Shown here one piece after another: positions 9,308-17,616 of a DNA stretch of 64,000 nucleotides. Source of the DNA: CAZNXJ01 sp964577115 (GTDB lineage: Bacteria > Planctomycetota > Planctomycetia > Pirellulales > Pirellulaceae); NCBI GenBank assembly GCA_964577115.1, contig CAZNXJ010000003.1, positions 62,001-126,000 of the forward strand, read 5' to 3'. Position numbers and translations under genes: made by a program. Position 1 is the first letter of the stretch. The number at the start of each line of letters is the position of its first letter. The notes under the pieces were generated by a model that saw only the letters and a list, made by a program, of their open reading frames with translations, ran no database searches and was not told the DNA's origin.

Positions 9308-10189
9308 ATGGGCGTCTTTGACAAACTGAAGCAACTGTTCCAGTCTGAACGACTGAACGTCCACGCGCGCTTTGAAATCCTGCGTTCGGCCGTGTCGGGT
9401 ACCATGTCGCAGTTCTACATGGTGCGCGAAAAAGAGACGGGGCGGATTGCCGGGCTGAAGATCGCCGACCGCGAAAAGCTGGAATTCTTCGAATCGCGGT
9501 TCAAGGGCCTGAATAAGCCCTCGGAAGGCGAAATCGCGATCCAGTTCAAGCACCCGCGCATCGTCGAGACGTACGAATACGGGCTGACGACGCAGAACGA
9601 AAACTATCTGTTGATGGAGTTCGTGGAAGGGGCGGGGCTCCAGTCGCTGATCTACAACCGCGACCCGATCTTGCAAGGGAAACGCGTCAACCTGATCCGC
9701 CAGATGGCGGAAGCCCTGGACGTGGTCCACAAGGCGGGCTTCATTCATCGCGACGTGTGCCCCCGGAACTTCATTTGCGTCGATCGCAGTGCGAGTGCTC
9801 TGAAGCTGATCGACTTCGGTTTGACCCTGCCGGCTCGCCGCGAGTTCATGCAGCCGGGCAACCGGACCGGCACGCCGCTCTACATGGCCCCCGAAGTCGT
9901 CCGGCGCCGCTGGACCGACCAGCGCGTCGATATTTTTTCCTTCGGCGTGACGGCGTATCACCTGTGCACGTTCGAACTGCCGTGGCCGGTCGCGGATACG
10001 ACGGGAATGGCGGCGATGAAGCACGATACGGCGGGCCGCGACATCCTCAGTTATTACCCAAACCTCGACCCGACGCTCGCGCGCGCCATCATGAAGTGCA
10101 TCGAGCCAGACGCGAACCAGCGGTTCCAGTCGTTCGAGCAATTCCTTCAGGCCATCCGCCGCGTCGAGCAGGATGAAGCGGCCTCGTAG
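9308..10189 (+). CDS. Serine/threonine protein kinase with atypical catalytic loop
   Basis: A 293-residue soluble kinase domain with little else. Visible are the ATP-anchoring Lys in IAGLKIAD, the catalytic loop HRDVCPRN (His147-Arg148-Asp149), DFG at 169-171, an APE segment (MAPEVV) and DIFSFGVTAYHL. The glycine-rich loop is poor (ILRSAVSGTMSQF). The loop Lys normally following Asp by two positions (HRDLKPEN) is Cys. Catalytic Asp, metal Asn and DFG are kept, so activity is plausible. Planctomycetes carry many such kinases. It follows accD by 41 bases on the same strand. Confidence 0.88.
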   Translation: MGVFDKLKQLFQSERLNVHARFEILRSAVSGTMSQFYMVREKETGRIAGLKIADREKLEFFESRFKGLNKPSEGEIAIQFKHPRIVETYEYGLTTQNENYLLMEFVEGAGLQSLIYNRDPILQGKRVNLIRQMAEALDVVHKAGFIHRDVCPRNFICVDRSASALKLIDFGLTLPARREFMQPGNRTGTPLYMAPEVVRRRWTDQRVDIFSFGVTAYHLCTFELPWPVADTTGMAAMKHDTAGRDILSYYPNLDPTLARAIMKCIEPDANQRFQSFEQFLQAIRRVEQDEAAS

Positions 10190-10421
10190 CGCGGCGGTCG
10201 CACCGCAGAGCCCGCAAGGCTCAGGGTTCAGGGATTAAGGGGCGACGTGCGAGTACGCAGGCCGGGGCAAGCGATTCTTTCGACGTGCGTCCTGCGGTCG
10301 GTGGTGACCGTCTTTCTGGCCCCTGCACCGGCCGGAACCCTTCCGCCTGAACTCTGCCTCCTTAGCACCCTTGCCTCCTTACCTCCTTGGATCCGTGGTT
10401 TTCTGTTTCGGCGGTTTGCTC
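10190..10421. other. Non-coding stretch before the small basic protein gene
   Basis: With the hairpin and leader that follow, this forms a gap of about 340 bases. An open frame of 90 codons crosses it but has no ribosome-binding site and no recognisable protein features. I see no RNA gene. Confidence 0.4.
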
Positions 10422-10451
10422 TATACTCGTGGATTCCCGACACCGGGAATC
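10422..10451 (+). promoter_or_regulatory. TATACT -10 element followed by a perfect hairpin
   Basis: TATACT at 10422-10427 is a good -10 hexamer; the -35 region is weak (TTTTCT at 10399-10404, 17-base spacing). Directly after it, GATTCCCG (10432-10439) and CGGGAATC (10444-10451) form a perfect eight-base stem with an ACAC loop. A transcript starting near 10433 would carry this stem at its 5' end, ahead of the small basic protein gene, where it could protect the RNA or regulate it. Confidence 0.4.
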
Positions 10452-10528
10452 GGACTCCGAAGATCCAGCGACGGCACGTGACGGCCTCGCTCTCCATCCA
10501 TCATTTTCCCGCTCGCTGAGGTGGGCTG

Positions 10529-10744
10529 ATGACGATTGATAAAACCCTCAAGGTTCGTGCCGGCTCGATTAAGAATCGCAACGTTCTGAAACGCTCCGAG
10601 CGGCTCGAGAAGCTGAAAGAGCTGGAACGCTGGAACGAAGGCGACCCGGTGCTCGGTCTGCCCAAAGTCCGGGTACAGAAGGTATCGCTCAAGAAAAAGA
10701 AGAAGACCAAGAAGGAAGACGACGAAGGCACCGGCAAGAAGTAG
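10529..10744 (+). CDS. Small basic protein of the Planctomycetes-Verrucomicrobia-Chlamydiae group
   Basis: A 71-residue protein rich in Lys and Arg. It begins MTIDKTLKVRAGSIKNRN and has NVLKRSERLEKL, GLPKVRVQK and a Lys run ending in an acidic/Lys tail. It matches my memory of the small basic protein family (TIGR04137) shared by Planctomycetes, Verrucomicrobia and Chlamydiae, which has been suggested to be ribosome- or RNA-associated. The role is unproven. A TATACT element and a hairpin leader lie upstream. The next gene is convergent. Confidence 0.85.
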   Translation: MTIDKTLKVRAGSIKNRNVLKRSERLEKLKELERWNEGDPVLGLPKVRVQKVSLKKKKKTKKEDDEGTGKK

Positions 10745-10792
10745 CCCGCACCTTCGCCGTGCATTATTCCGCCTTGTCCCGATCGGTGGCGC

Positions 10793-12256
10793 TCAGCCTT
10801 TGACGACGCCGATCGGGCGCATACGCGCTACTTTCGACGCCAGCCCCGCGCGGTGGACGACTTCGACGACGACGTCCACGTCCTTGTACGCGTCGGGCTG
10901 TTCTTCCGCGAGCGCTCGCCAGCTTTGAGCGCGAGCGATGACGCCGCTTGCGGCCAACTCTTCATCGATCCGGCGGCCGGCCGCATGTTTGACGGCGGCC
11001 GTGCGGCTCAACTGTCGGCCGGCACCGTGGCACGCGGTGCCGAACGTTTGCTCCATGCTGCCGGGCTGTCCCACGAGCACCCAGCTTGCGCGTCCCATAT
11101 CGCCGGGAATTAGTACCGGCTGCCCAATGGGCCGGTAAGCAGCCGGCACCTCGGGATGGTTCGGGGGAAACGCGCGCGTTGCTCCTTTCCTGTGGACCCA
11201 CACGTTGCGCGTTTCGCCGTTGATCGTGTGTTCCTCGAATTTCGCAATGTTGTGAGCGACGTCGTAGACGAGCTGTAGGCCGAGCGTCGTCCACGACTGG
11301 CCGAAGACCCGCTCGAAGGACTCGCGTGCCTGGTGCATCAGGAGCTGCCGGTTGCACCACGCGAAATTGGCGGCCGCGCACATTGCAGCCAGGTACTGGC
11401 GTCCTTCCGGGCTCTCGATCGGTGCGCAGACGAGCTGGCGGTCGGGCAGTTCGATGCCGTATTTCTGGGGCGCTTTGCGCAGTTGCTTGAGGGCATCATC
11501 GCAGACCTGGTAGCCGAGTCCGCGTGAGCCCGAGTGGATCATGACGCAGACCATGCCTTCCTCGAGCCCCATGGCGCGGGCGGCTTCCGGGTGAAAGATC
11601 TCGTCGACGACCTGTACTTCCAGGAAGTGGTTGCCGGCGCCGAGCGTGCCGCATTGACTCGCCCCCCGCTCGATCGCGCGCGCGCTTACCGCGTCCGGAT
11701 CGGCGCCGGCCAGACGGCCGTGAGCTTCTGTGTGGTCCAGATCCGCGTTGGTCGCCAGGCCCCGCTCGCGCAGTGCCGCCGGCCCCTCGCGCATCAGCAC
11801 CTTGAGGTCCCGTGGTGGGAAAAAGTATTTGCCTTCCCGGCCGACCCCGGCCGGGACATGGGCGAACAGATCGTCCATCAGCCGCTCGAGGTGCGGCCGT
11901 ACATCGTCGTAGGTCAGGTGGCTGCGCATAAGTCGCACGCCGCAGTTGATGTCGTAGCCCACACCGCCCGGCGAGATGACGCCGCCCTCGTTCGGGTCCG
12001 TTGCGGCGACGCCGCCGATACAGAAGCCGTAACCCCAGTGGATATCCGGCATGGCCAGGCTGGCGTACTGAATCCCGGGCAGGAACGCGACGTTTGCCAC
12101 TTGCTCGGGTGCCTGGTCCTCGCGGATCTGCTCGATCAACGTTTCGTCAGCGTAAATGAGCCCGTCGACGCGCATCCCTGGTTTGTAACTGCGCGGAATC
12201 CGCCAGCAGTAGTCGTTTACTTTTTCCAAAGGACCTTTGTAGCCTTCTTTGGTCAT
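10793..12256 (-). CDS. rtcB: RNA-splicing ligase RtcB
   Basis: A 487-residue RtcB protein. RtcB joins 2',3'-cyclic phosphate or 3'-phosphate RNA ends to 5'-OH ends with GTP and Mn, through a guanylylated His. Marks are GVGYDINCGVRLM (metal Cys region), GTLGAGNHFLEVQ, MIHSGSRGLG, the guanylation-site region GTACHGAGR and the C-terminal VARMRPIGVVKG. The start is placed at 12256, where AAAGG precedes the ATG; an upstream in-frame start at 12307 has no such site. Archease, its activating partner, is encoded 173 bases upstream on the same strand. Confidence 0.95.
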   Translation of the reverse strand: MTKEGYKGPLEKVNDYCWRIPRSYKPGMRVDGLIYADETLIEQIREDQAPEQVANVAFLPGIQYASLAMPDIHWGYGFCIGGVAATDPNEGGVISPGGVGYDINCGVRLMRSHLTYDDVRPHLERLMDDLFAHVPAGVGREGKYFFPPRDLKVLMREGPAALRERGLATNADLDHTEAHGRLAGADPDAVSARAIERGASQCGTLGAGNHFLEVQVVDEIFHPEAARAMGLEEGMVCVMIHSGSRGLGYQVCDDALKQLRKAPQKYGIELPDRQLVCAPIESPEGRQYLAAMCAAANFAWCNRQLLMHQARESFERVFGQSWTTLGLQLVYDVAHNIAKFEEHTINGETRNVWVHRKGATRAFPPNHPEVPAAYRPIGQPVLIPGDMGRASWVLVGQPGSMEQTFGTACHGAGRQLSRTAAVKHAAGRRIDEELAASGVIARAQSWRALAEEQPDAYKDVDVVVEVVHRAGLASKVARMRPIGVVKG

Positions 12257-12429
12257 CACTGTGCCTTTACTGCATCCGGGAAGGACCTGGATACCGGAAC
12301 TCGCCACGCCGGCCAGTCACCGCCTGGCCGGCCCTGGGACCTCCGCCAGCTTGCACGTGCCGGCGCTTGTCGTTCTCTGCTTCCCGCGGCGCGCGTGGGT
12401 GCATTCAGCATGCCACCGCTCGGATCCGC

Positions 12430-12843
12430 TTAAATGTCCACGATGACTTCGGCTATCCAGCCATTGTTCGTTTGCTCAACTTTTAGCCCGTGATACGTGA
12501 TTGCCTTGACCTCATGGTGCAGCTCGTGGCGCGCCCGATCGAGCGCCTCGCCGCGCGCTATGGCGGAAAGTCGGTCGGCGTGCAGCGTCACTTGAAACTG
12601 CGCGAATACGAGCTGTTCGGTTTCGAATACGTACAGCAGCTCGTTCAGCCAATCGAACAGCAGCAGATCACGCTCGGCGCCTTCGATGGTCAGTGGCCTC
12701 TCTACGACGGGCCGTACATCGCCCAGGTTCACGACGAGCAGCGAAAACAAGGCTTCGGCGGCATCGTGGAACAAAGACGCCTCGTCGGCCGCGTGAACAC
12801 GAATACCCACGTCCGCGGTGTGCTCAAAGATTTCGAACGTCAC
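12430..12843 (-). CDS. Archease
   Basis: A 137-residue protein starting with GTG at 12843, preceded by a textbook AAGGAGG eight bases upstream. It begins TFEIFEHTADVGIRVHA, the typical archease N-terminus with metal-binding Asp and His, and ends with NNGWIAEVIVDI, the usual C-terminal Asp site. In archaea, archease speeds up RtcB guanylylation and gives it multiple turnover. The frame runs further upstream to 13131 but that part shows no family similarity. rtcB follows on the same strand, so the pair is an RNA repair/tRNA splicing unit. Confidence 0.93.
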   Translation of the reverse strand: MTFEIFEHTADVGIRVHAADEASLFHDAAEALFSLLVVNLGDVRPVVERPLTIEGAERDLLLFDWLNELLYVFETEQLVFAQFQVTLHADRLSAIARGEALDRARHELHHEVKAITYHGLKVEQTNNGWIAEVIVDI

Positions 12844-13452
12844 GTCTCGGGCCTCCTTGTGAGTCGGTGGATTTGCAGAAGGGGCCGGATCGATTCCCGG
12901 TCTTCCCCGCCGCTCGCCTTCCAGCCATGGACGCTGCCAAGCGAACCGGATACCTTCAGGGGACCTTGGCCGACGGGGGAGTTGCGAGATGTTGAGAAAT
13001 GAAGCAACGCCGTGTATGGCGAGCGTCGAGCAAGCGACGCCGCGAGCTCCGAAGGTGAAGGGTTGGTGCGCGGCGCGGCAGAACTTCCCTAGCACGCCAG
13101 TGTCACTCCTAGTTGTCGCGGCGTCGCACACCGGCGTCAGAGGGCTCGCGAGTACTGGAGCTGATCGCGTCGAACACCGAAGGGAGCCGCTTTCGATTGT
13201 GTTGAACCTCGTGGTCGATGCGCGCCTCCTGAGGATGAAGACGATGCAACGTTATCGAGCGCAGGGGCGGCGCGTTGGTGGACCGTCGGGCTGATGAAGG
13301 GTAGACATGTAGTGGCTTTTTCGAAGCCTCGGCGGGAATGGAGAGGAGCCGGATGCGCGAACCTGTTTCGCCGGTTCGAGTCGCTTGCGCAATGCCCCGA
13401 TGCCGGATTGTAGCGGACGGAATGTACCCCACTTTAGTGATCGGAGTCAAAC
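12844..13452. other. Gene-poor 600-base stretch between divergent archease and thioredoxin
   Basis: Open frames of about 100 codons exist on both strands here, but none has both a ribosome-binding site and protein-like composition. The stretch must hold the promoters for archease (minus) and thioredoxin (plus). TTGCGC at 13385-13390 followed after 17 bases by a poor -10 (TTGTAG) is the only pair I see for trxA. Confidence 0.4.
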
Positions 13453-13779
13453 ATGAGCAACGTTCCCGAATTCACCGATGACAATTTCGAGACGGAAGTG
13501 CTGCAGTCGGATGTACCGGTGCTGGTGGACTTCTGGGCTCCCTGGTGCGCACCCTGCCGGCAGATCGCTCCGGTGATCGATGAGCTCGCTACCGAGTACG
13601 CCGGTCGCGTGAAAGTGGGGAAGGTCAACGTCGACAACAATCAGGCGGTGGCACAGAAGTACGACGTGATGAGCATCCCGACGCTGATCATTTTCAAGAA
13701 TGGCGAGGACGTGAACCGCATTGTCGGCGTCCAGCCGAAGTCGCGCCTTCAGAGCGCGCTTGAAGCCGTGCAGGGTTAA
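13453..13779 (+). CDS. trxA: Thioredoxin
   Basis: A 108-residue thioredoxin, the expected length. It has the fold landmarks VLVDFWAPWCAPCRQIAP, the cis-proline segment SIPTLIIFKNGE and VGVQPKSRL near the end. The active site reads WCAPC instead of the usual WCGPC. That form also occurs in some bacterial thioredoxins and may shift the redox potential slightly. It reduces protein disulfides in the cytoplasm. CGGAG lies six bases before the ATG. It converges on the enzyme I gene. Confidence 0.96.
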   Translation: MSNVPEFTDDNFETEVLQSDVPVLVDFWAPWCAPCRQIAPVIDELATEYAGRVKVGKVNVDNNQAVAQKYDVMSIPTLIIFKNGEDVNRIVGVQPKSRLQSALEAVQG

Positions 13780-13849
13780 CGGCGCCCGGCGGTGTAGAAG
13801 TCGAGCGGAAAACCACGGATGACGCGAGCGGGGTGTGGATCGGGGCGAG

Positions 13850-13872
13850 AGCGGCGTTGTATCAGCGCCGCT
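13850..13872. terminator. Stem-loop between convergent trxA and ptsI
   Basis: AGCGGCG (13850-13856) and CGCCGCT (13866-13872) form a perfect seven-base stem with a nine-base loop, in the gap where two genes converge. There is no T run on either side, so termination here is only a suggestion. Confidence 0.3.
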
Positions 13873-13927
13873 TCCGCCGCCCGCATCATGCACGGTCATG
13901 CGTGGTTGCCGCGGCCGCCTGCTGGGC

Positions 13928-15691
13928 TCAGGCCGTGTCGAGCAGCGTCAAATTGGGAGCGATTTTGCGCAGCTGGTCGGCCATGAAACGTTTTACGGTC
14001 GCCGTTGTGCGCAGCTTGAGCGCTCGATCGAGGATCTCCCGGCTCTGAGCGACCGTGAGCACGCTGGCCAGTTCCTTGATCGACGGAATGAACGCCGGGC
14101 TCATGCTGAAACTTCTCAGGCCCATCCCGAACAGCAGCACGAACGCTCGCGGCTGTCCGGCCATTTCCCCGCACAGCGTCACGGGCTTTTGAGCTCGCTG
14201 GCAGCTTCGGAGAACGTTGCTGAGCACGCGCAGGACGGGCGGCGCGAGCGGCTGACAGAGGTGTGCGACTTTCGGATTATCGCGGTCGGCCGCCATCAGG
14301 TACTGCACCAGGTCGTTCGAGCCGATGGACACAAAGTCGACTACCGGTAGCAGCAAGTCGATGGCGATCGCTGCGGCGGGAACCTCGAGCATCATGCCGA
14401 TCGGTACGTCGGCGAACAGCTTTTTCTCGCGCGCGAGTTGTCGGCTGGTGCGGCGAACGATGGCGCGCAGCCGGTGCAGCTCTTCGAGCGCCGTGATCAT
14501 CGGAAACATGATGCGCACCTTGCCGCCGCGCTTCTGAGCGTAGCCCGCTGCGCGCATGATGGCGCGGATTTGTGTCGCGAAGAACTCGGGGTGCTCGAAC
14601 GACAGCCGGATGCTGCGCCAACCCATGAACGGGTTGGCCTCTTGATGATGGTGTCCCAAGTAGGGCACTGTTTTGTCGCCGCCGATATCGAGCGTCCGGA
14701 CGGTGATTTGTCGGTTCGGGCTAGCGTCAATGATCTCGCAGTAGCACTGGAGCTGCTCCTCTTCGTCGGGCACGCTCGGATGCGTGAGATAGAGGTATTC
14801 GGTGCGGAACAGCCCGACGCCGGTAGCCCCCATCGCGCCGGCGGCATGCGCGTCCTGGACGTTGTTGATATTCGCCAGCAGCTCGATCGGTACGCGGTCC
14901 CGGCTGATTGCCGGATGGTCGCGGTTCGCGGCCAGTTGGTTGCGCAGCAGGAAGAATTCGCGTTCCAGCTTGCGGTAGGCGCTCTTGGTTTCCGGATCCG
15001 GATTGACGACCACGTGTCCTTGGCGGCCGTCGAGAATGATGGTGTCGCCCGTCTTGACGTACCGAACGATGCCTGGCACCCCGCAAACCGCCGGAATGCC
15101 ACGGCTGCGGGCGATGATGGCGGCGTGGCTCGTCTGGCTCCCGGCCTGCGTCACAATGCCGCGCACTTCGACGCTGCCCAGGGTGACGACCTGCGAGGGG
15201 AGGAGCTCCTCGGCGACGACGATCAGCGGGCCTTCGAGCACATCCGAGTCGGGGCGCAGCACGTCGCTCAGGTGAGCACTCAGCCGAATGACCACGTCGC
15301 GGACGTCGTTCAGTCGTTCCTTGAGGTATTCGTCGTGGGTCCGCGCGAAGAGTGTCGTGTATTCCTCCAGGAGGCGGTGCAGAGCGGCCTGGGCGGTGAG
15401 CTGTTCGTGGACGATCCAGGTGCGAATTTTCTGGGTGAAGGCCGTGTCGCGAAGGATGGACGCGTGCATGGCGAAGATCATCGCCTCCCGCGCGCCCACT
15501 TGGGCGGCGACTTTTTCCTGGAGCGCGCGGAGGTCTTCGGCGGTCCGTTCCCGAGCTAACTCGTACTTGCTGAGCTCGTTCGACACCTCCCCCGCGTCCA
15601 GCCGCGTCTTCTCGGGGTTCACGAAGACATCGTGGATACAATAGGCCGTGCCAATGGCGACTCCGGGTGATACCGGAATTCCTTTTCTCAT
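13928..15691 (-). CDS. ptsI: Phosphoenolpyruvate-protein phosphotransferase (PTS enzyme I)
   Basis: A 587-residue enzyme I, the usual length. It moves phosphate from PEP to HPr. It starts MRKGIPVSPGVAIGTAYCI and carries the phospho-His segment (SQTSHAAIIARSRGIPAV), the PEP-binding LFRTEYLYL and RTLDIGGDKTVPYL, SNDLVQYLMAADR, and the catalytic Cys near the end (TLCGEMAGQP). No HPr or enzyme II gene is seen in the window, so it may serve a regulatory phosphorelay or a partner encoded elsewhere. Upstream lies the divergent fatty-acid-like cluster. Confidence 0.94.
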   Translation of the reverse strand: MRKGIPVSPGVAIGTAYCIHDVFVNPEKTRLDAGEVSNELSKYELARERTAEDLRALQEKVAAQVGAREAMIFAMHASILRDTAFTQKIRTWIVHEQLTAQAALHRLLEEYTTLFARTHDEYLKERLNDVRDVVIRLSAHLSDVLRPDSDVLEGPLIVVAEELLPSQVVTLGSVEVRGIVTQAGSQTSHAAIIARSRGIPAVCGVPGIVRYVKTGDTIILDGRQGHVVVNPDPETKSAYRKLEREFFLLRNQLAANRDHPAISRDRVPIELLANINNVQDAHAAGAMGATGVGLFRTEYLYLTHPSVPDEEEQLQCYCEIIDASPNRQITVRTLDIGGDKTVPYLGHHHQEANPFMGWRSIRLSFEHPEFFATQIRAIMRAAGYAQKRGGKVRIMFPMITALEELHRLRAIVRRTSRQLAREKKLFADVPIGMMLEVPAAAIAIDLLLPVVDFVSIGSNDLVQYLMAADRDNPKVAHLCQPLAPPVLRVLSNVLRSCQRAQKPVTLCGEMAGQPRAFVLLFGMGLRSFSMSPAFIPSIKELASVLTVAQSREILDRALKLRTTATVKRFMADQLRKIAPNLTLLDTA

Positions 15692-15831
15692 GTTGGAATC
15701 GTATCAGCCGGCACGCAAAATCACAAAGGCCGCCGGGCGGGACCGAACCGGCTGGGGCGGGCCCCGCGACGCGGCGGCGGGGTGGGGCTCTTCTGGGTGG
15801 TTTCTGCGGGCATTAGCCCGAGGAATCGTGG

Positions 15832-15860
15832 TTGTGGAGCCTGCCGGACGTCAGTATATT
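15832..15860 (+). promoter_or_regulatory. Candidate promoter of the hotdog/ACP/ketosynthase cluster
   Basis: TTGTGG at 15832-15837 and TATATT at 15855-15860 are exactly 17 bases apart, in the divergent spacer before the first hotdog gene. The transcript would start near 15867, leaving a leader of about 70 bases. It is one of the better promoter matches in the window. Confidence 0.5.
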
Positions 15861-15935
15861 GATGCACTTTGTTCACGCCCCAGTGGTAAGGATGCCGATT
15901 CAGGGCGAGTACGGCACCGCGCGCGCGAGGCCCTC

Positions 15936-16436
15936 ATGCGATTCCGGCAATTGGACCGTATTGATGAGCTCGAGCCGGGAAAGCGGATCGTAGCGGCGAA
16001 GCTTCTTTCCCCGAGCGAGGATTACCTACGAGACCACTTCCCGAACTTCCCGGTAATGCCTGGAGTGTTGATGCTCGAGGCGCTCTACCAGGCGGGGATC
16101 TGGCTCGTGTATCACACCGATCAGTTCGCGCATGCCGTCGTGGCGCTCAAGGAGGCGCGGAACGTCAAGTTCACCGACTTCGTCAAACCGGGCGAAACGC
16201 TGACGGTCACGGCCGAAGTGATCAGCCAGGAGGGCCCACTGACGAAGCTGAAGGCCTCCGGCACGCTGGCTTCGACCGGCTCGACGGCCGTCAGTGCCCG
16301 GCTGGTGCTCGAACGATTCAATTGGGCCGACCGGCTGCCGAACAAGGCGGCGGTCGATGGCCTGATGCGTCGCGACATGCGCAACGAATTTTATAAGCTC
16401 CTCCCGCAGGAACTGCGGCTCGCGCTAGGAGCGTGA
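15936..16436 (+). CDS. FabZ/FabA-like hotdog-fold 3-hydroxyacyl-ACP dehydratase
   Basis: A 166-residue protein with the hotdog signature of FabZ: DHFPNFPVMPGVLMLEALYQ, which includes the catalytic His, then VVALKEARNVKFTDFVKPGE. FabZ dehydrates 3-hydroxyacyl-ACP. ATG at 15936 is used because upstream in-frame sequence back to 15648 looks non-coding and overlaps the divergent ptsI start. The C-terminal ~35 residues extend beyond a minimal FabZ. It is first in a cluster with an ACP, a second hotdog protein and a ketosynthase. Confidence 0.85.
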   Translation: MRFRQLDRIDELEPGKRIVAAKLLSPSEDYLRDHFPNFPVMPGVLMLEALYQAGIWLVYHTDQFAHAVVALKEARNVKFTDFVKPGETLTVTAEVISQEGPLTKLKASGTLASTGSTAVSARLVLERFNWADRLPNKAAVDGLMRRDMRNEFYKLLPQELRLALGA

Positions 16437-16549
16437 TCGAACGGAACGAATCAGAACGGCACGCGAGCGGCCGGTTCGCCGAAGGGCGGAGGCGCGGCTC
16501 GAGCGGGCCTGAAGCAATACATATTTTTGGAATTTGGGAGGTTGAGCGA

Positions 16550-16945
16550 ATGCCACCGACATCCGATGAAGTCTTTGAAAAGGTCCGCGCCGCCCTGGTC
16601 GATGCCCTGGGAGTCGAGGAAGACGAAGTGACTCCCGAGGCGACGATGGTCGGCGACCTGGGGGCCGAATCGATCGATTTCCTCGATATCGTGTTCAAGC
16701 TCGAACGGTCCTTCGACATCGAAATCCCCCGCTCGGAGTTGTTCCCGGACGATGTGCTGACGAACGCCGAGTACGTGCAGGATGGCCGCGTCACGCCGGC
16801 GGGGCTCGCCGAGCTGAAGAAGCGCATGCCCTTCGCCAATCTCGAAAAGTTTGAGGCCGACCCGCAGGTGCAGAACTTCGGCAATCTGCTGACGGTCAGC
16901 GACCTGTGCCGCTTCGTTGAGACGAAGCTGGCGCAGAAGAGCTGA
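16550..16945 (+). CDS. Acyl carrier protein, long form
   Basis: A 131-residue acyl carrier protein, longer than the usual ~80. GGGAGG stands eight bases before the ATG. The phosphopantetheine site is Ser41 in DLGAESIDFLDIVFKLE, where the usual DSL reads ESI. Helices around it match ACP. The extra ~40 residues (about 75-110) form an inserted or appended segment before a last helix (LTVSDLCRFVETKL). It lies between two hotdog-fold genes and probably carries the acyl chain they act on. It is more likely specialised than the housekeeping AcpP. Confidence 0.88.
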   Translation: MPPTSDEVFEKVRAALVDALGVEEDEVTPEATMVGDLGAESIDFLDIVFKLERSFDIEIPRSELFPDDVLTNAEYVQDGRVTPAGLAELKKRMPFANLEKFEADPQVQNFGNLLTVSDLCRFVETKLAQKS

Positions 16946-16970
16946 TCTATCCGCCCGAAGGTACTCGCCA

Positions 16971-17504
16971 ATGCGCTGGTTTTGGATTGACCGTTTCGTA
17001 TCGTTCGAGAGCGGGCGGCGCGCGACGTCGATCAAGAATGTGACGCTGGTGGAAGAGCAGCTCGACGACTACTTCCCCGGCCGCCCGATGTTTCCGCCAT
17101 CGCTGATGATCGAGGGGCTTGCGCAGACCGGGGGCATCCTTGTCGCCGAACATCGCGGGTTCCAGGAACGCGTGGTGCTGGCCAAGGTGAACAGGGCCCT
17201 GTTCCACGCGCCGGCACATCCCGGCGAGTGCCTCGAGTACATGACCGAGGTCGACGAGATCAACTCGCAAGGGGCGATCGTGCGCGGGACGGTCCACGTG
17301 GGCGGCGAACTGCGCGGCGAGGCCGAGCTGGTATTCGCGCACCTGGACGACCGGTTCCCGAAGCAGCTGTTCAGCGACCTCGAGTTCATGCGAATCCTGC
17401 GGCTGTTCGGTCTGTTCGACGTCGGTAAGAAGCCGGACGGGTCGCCGATCGACATACCCGAAACGCTGCTCGTCGCCGAGCGAGAGGCGAGCGACCTGCG
17501 CTGA
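16971..17504 (+). CDS. Second FabZ/FabA-like hotdog-fold protein
   Basis: A 177-residue hotdog protein. It starts MRWFWIDRFVSFESGRRA and has DDYFPGRPMFPPSLMIEGLAQTG, the region equivalent to the FabZ active-site helix. The His of the HFP motif is replaced by Tyr (YFPGRP), so it may be non-catalytic or act differently. GAAGG precedes the ATG at 16971. It sits between the ACP and ketosynthase genes; the two hotdog proteins may pair as a heterodimer. Confidence 0.8.
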   Translation: MRWFWIDRFVSFESGRRATSIKNVTLVEEQLDDYFPGRPMFPPSLMIEGLAQTGGILVAEHRGFQERVVLAKVNRALFHAPAHPGECLEYMTEVDEINSQGAIVRGTVHVGGELRGEAELVFAHLDDRFPKQLFSDLEFMRILRLFGLFDVGKKPDGSPIDIPETLLVAEREASDLR

Positions 17505-17616
17505 ACCGGACGGGGAATCCGCGCATTTCCGGTCAGGCCCTGCGCGCTCGCGGGCGGCTCGGCGGTACAATGCGGCAATCGATCTTCCAGCTCACGTTTT
17601 CGCGAAGAGACCTACC

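Noticed and set aside
10247..10519. 90-codon frame before the small basic protein gene
   Set aside because: It runs through the promoter and hairpin region, has no ribosome-binding site and looks non-coding in composition.
11534..12433. 299-codon plus-strand frame opposite rtcB
   Set aside because: It is antisense to rtcB and runs into the archease stop region; no ribosome-binding site or family feature.
13373..13382. GGTTCGAGTC, resembling a tRNA T-loop
   Set aside because: The flanking bases do not form a T-stem and no acceptor or anticodon stem can be drawn around it.
13109..13450. 113-codon minus-strand frame upstream of trxA
   Set aside because: No ribosome-binding site, no family features, and it covers the region where trxA and archease promoters must lie.
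14438..15559. 373-codon plus-strand frame opposite ptsI
   Set aside because: It is antisense to conserved enzyme I motifs and has no recognisable domain.
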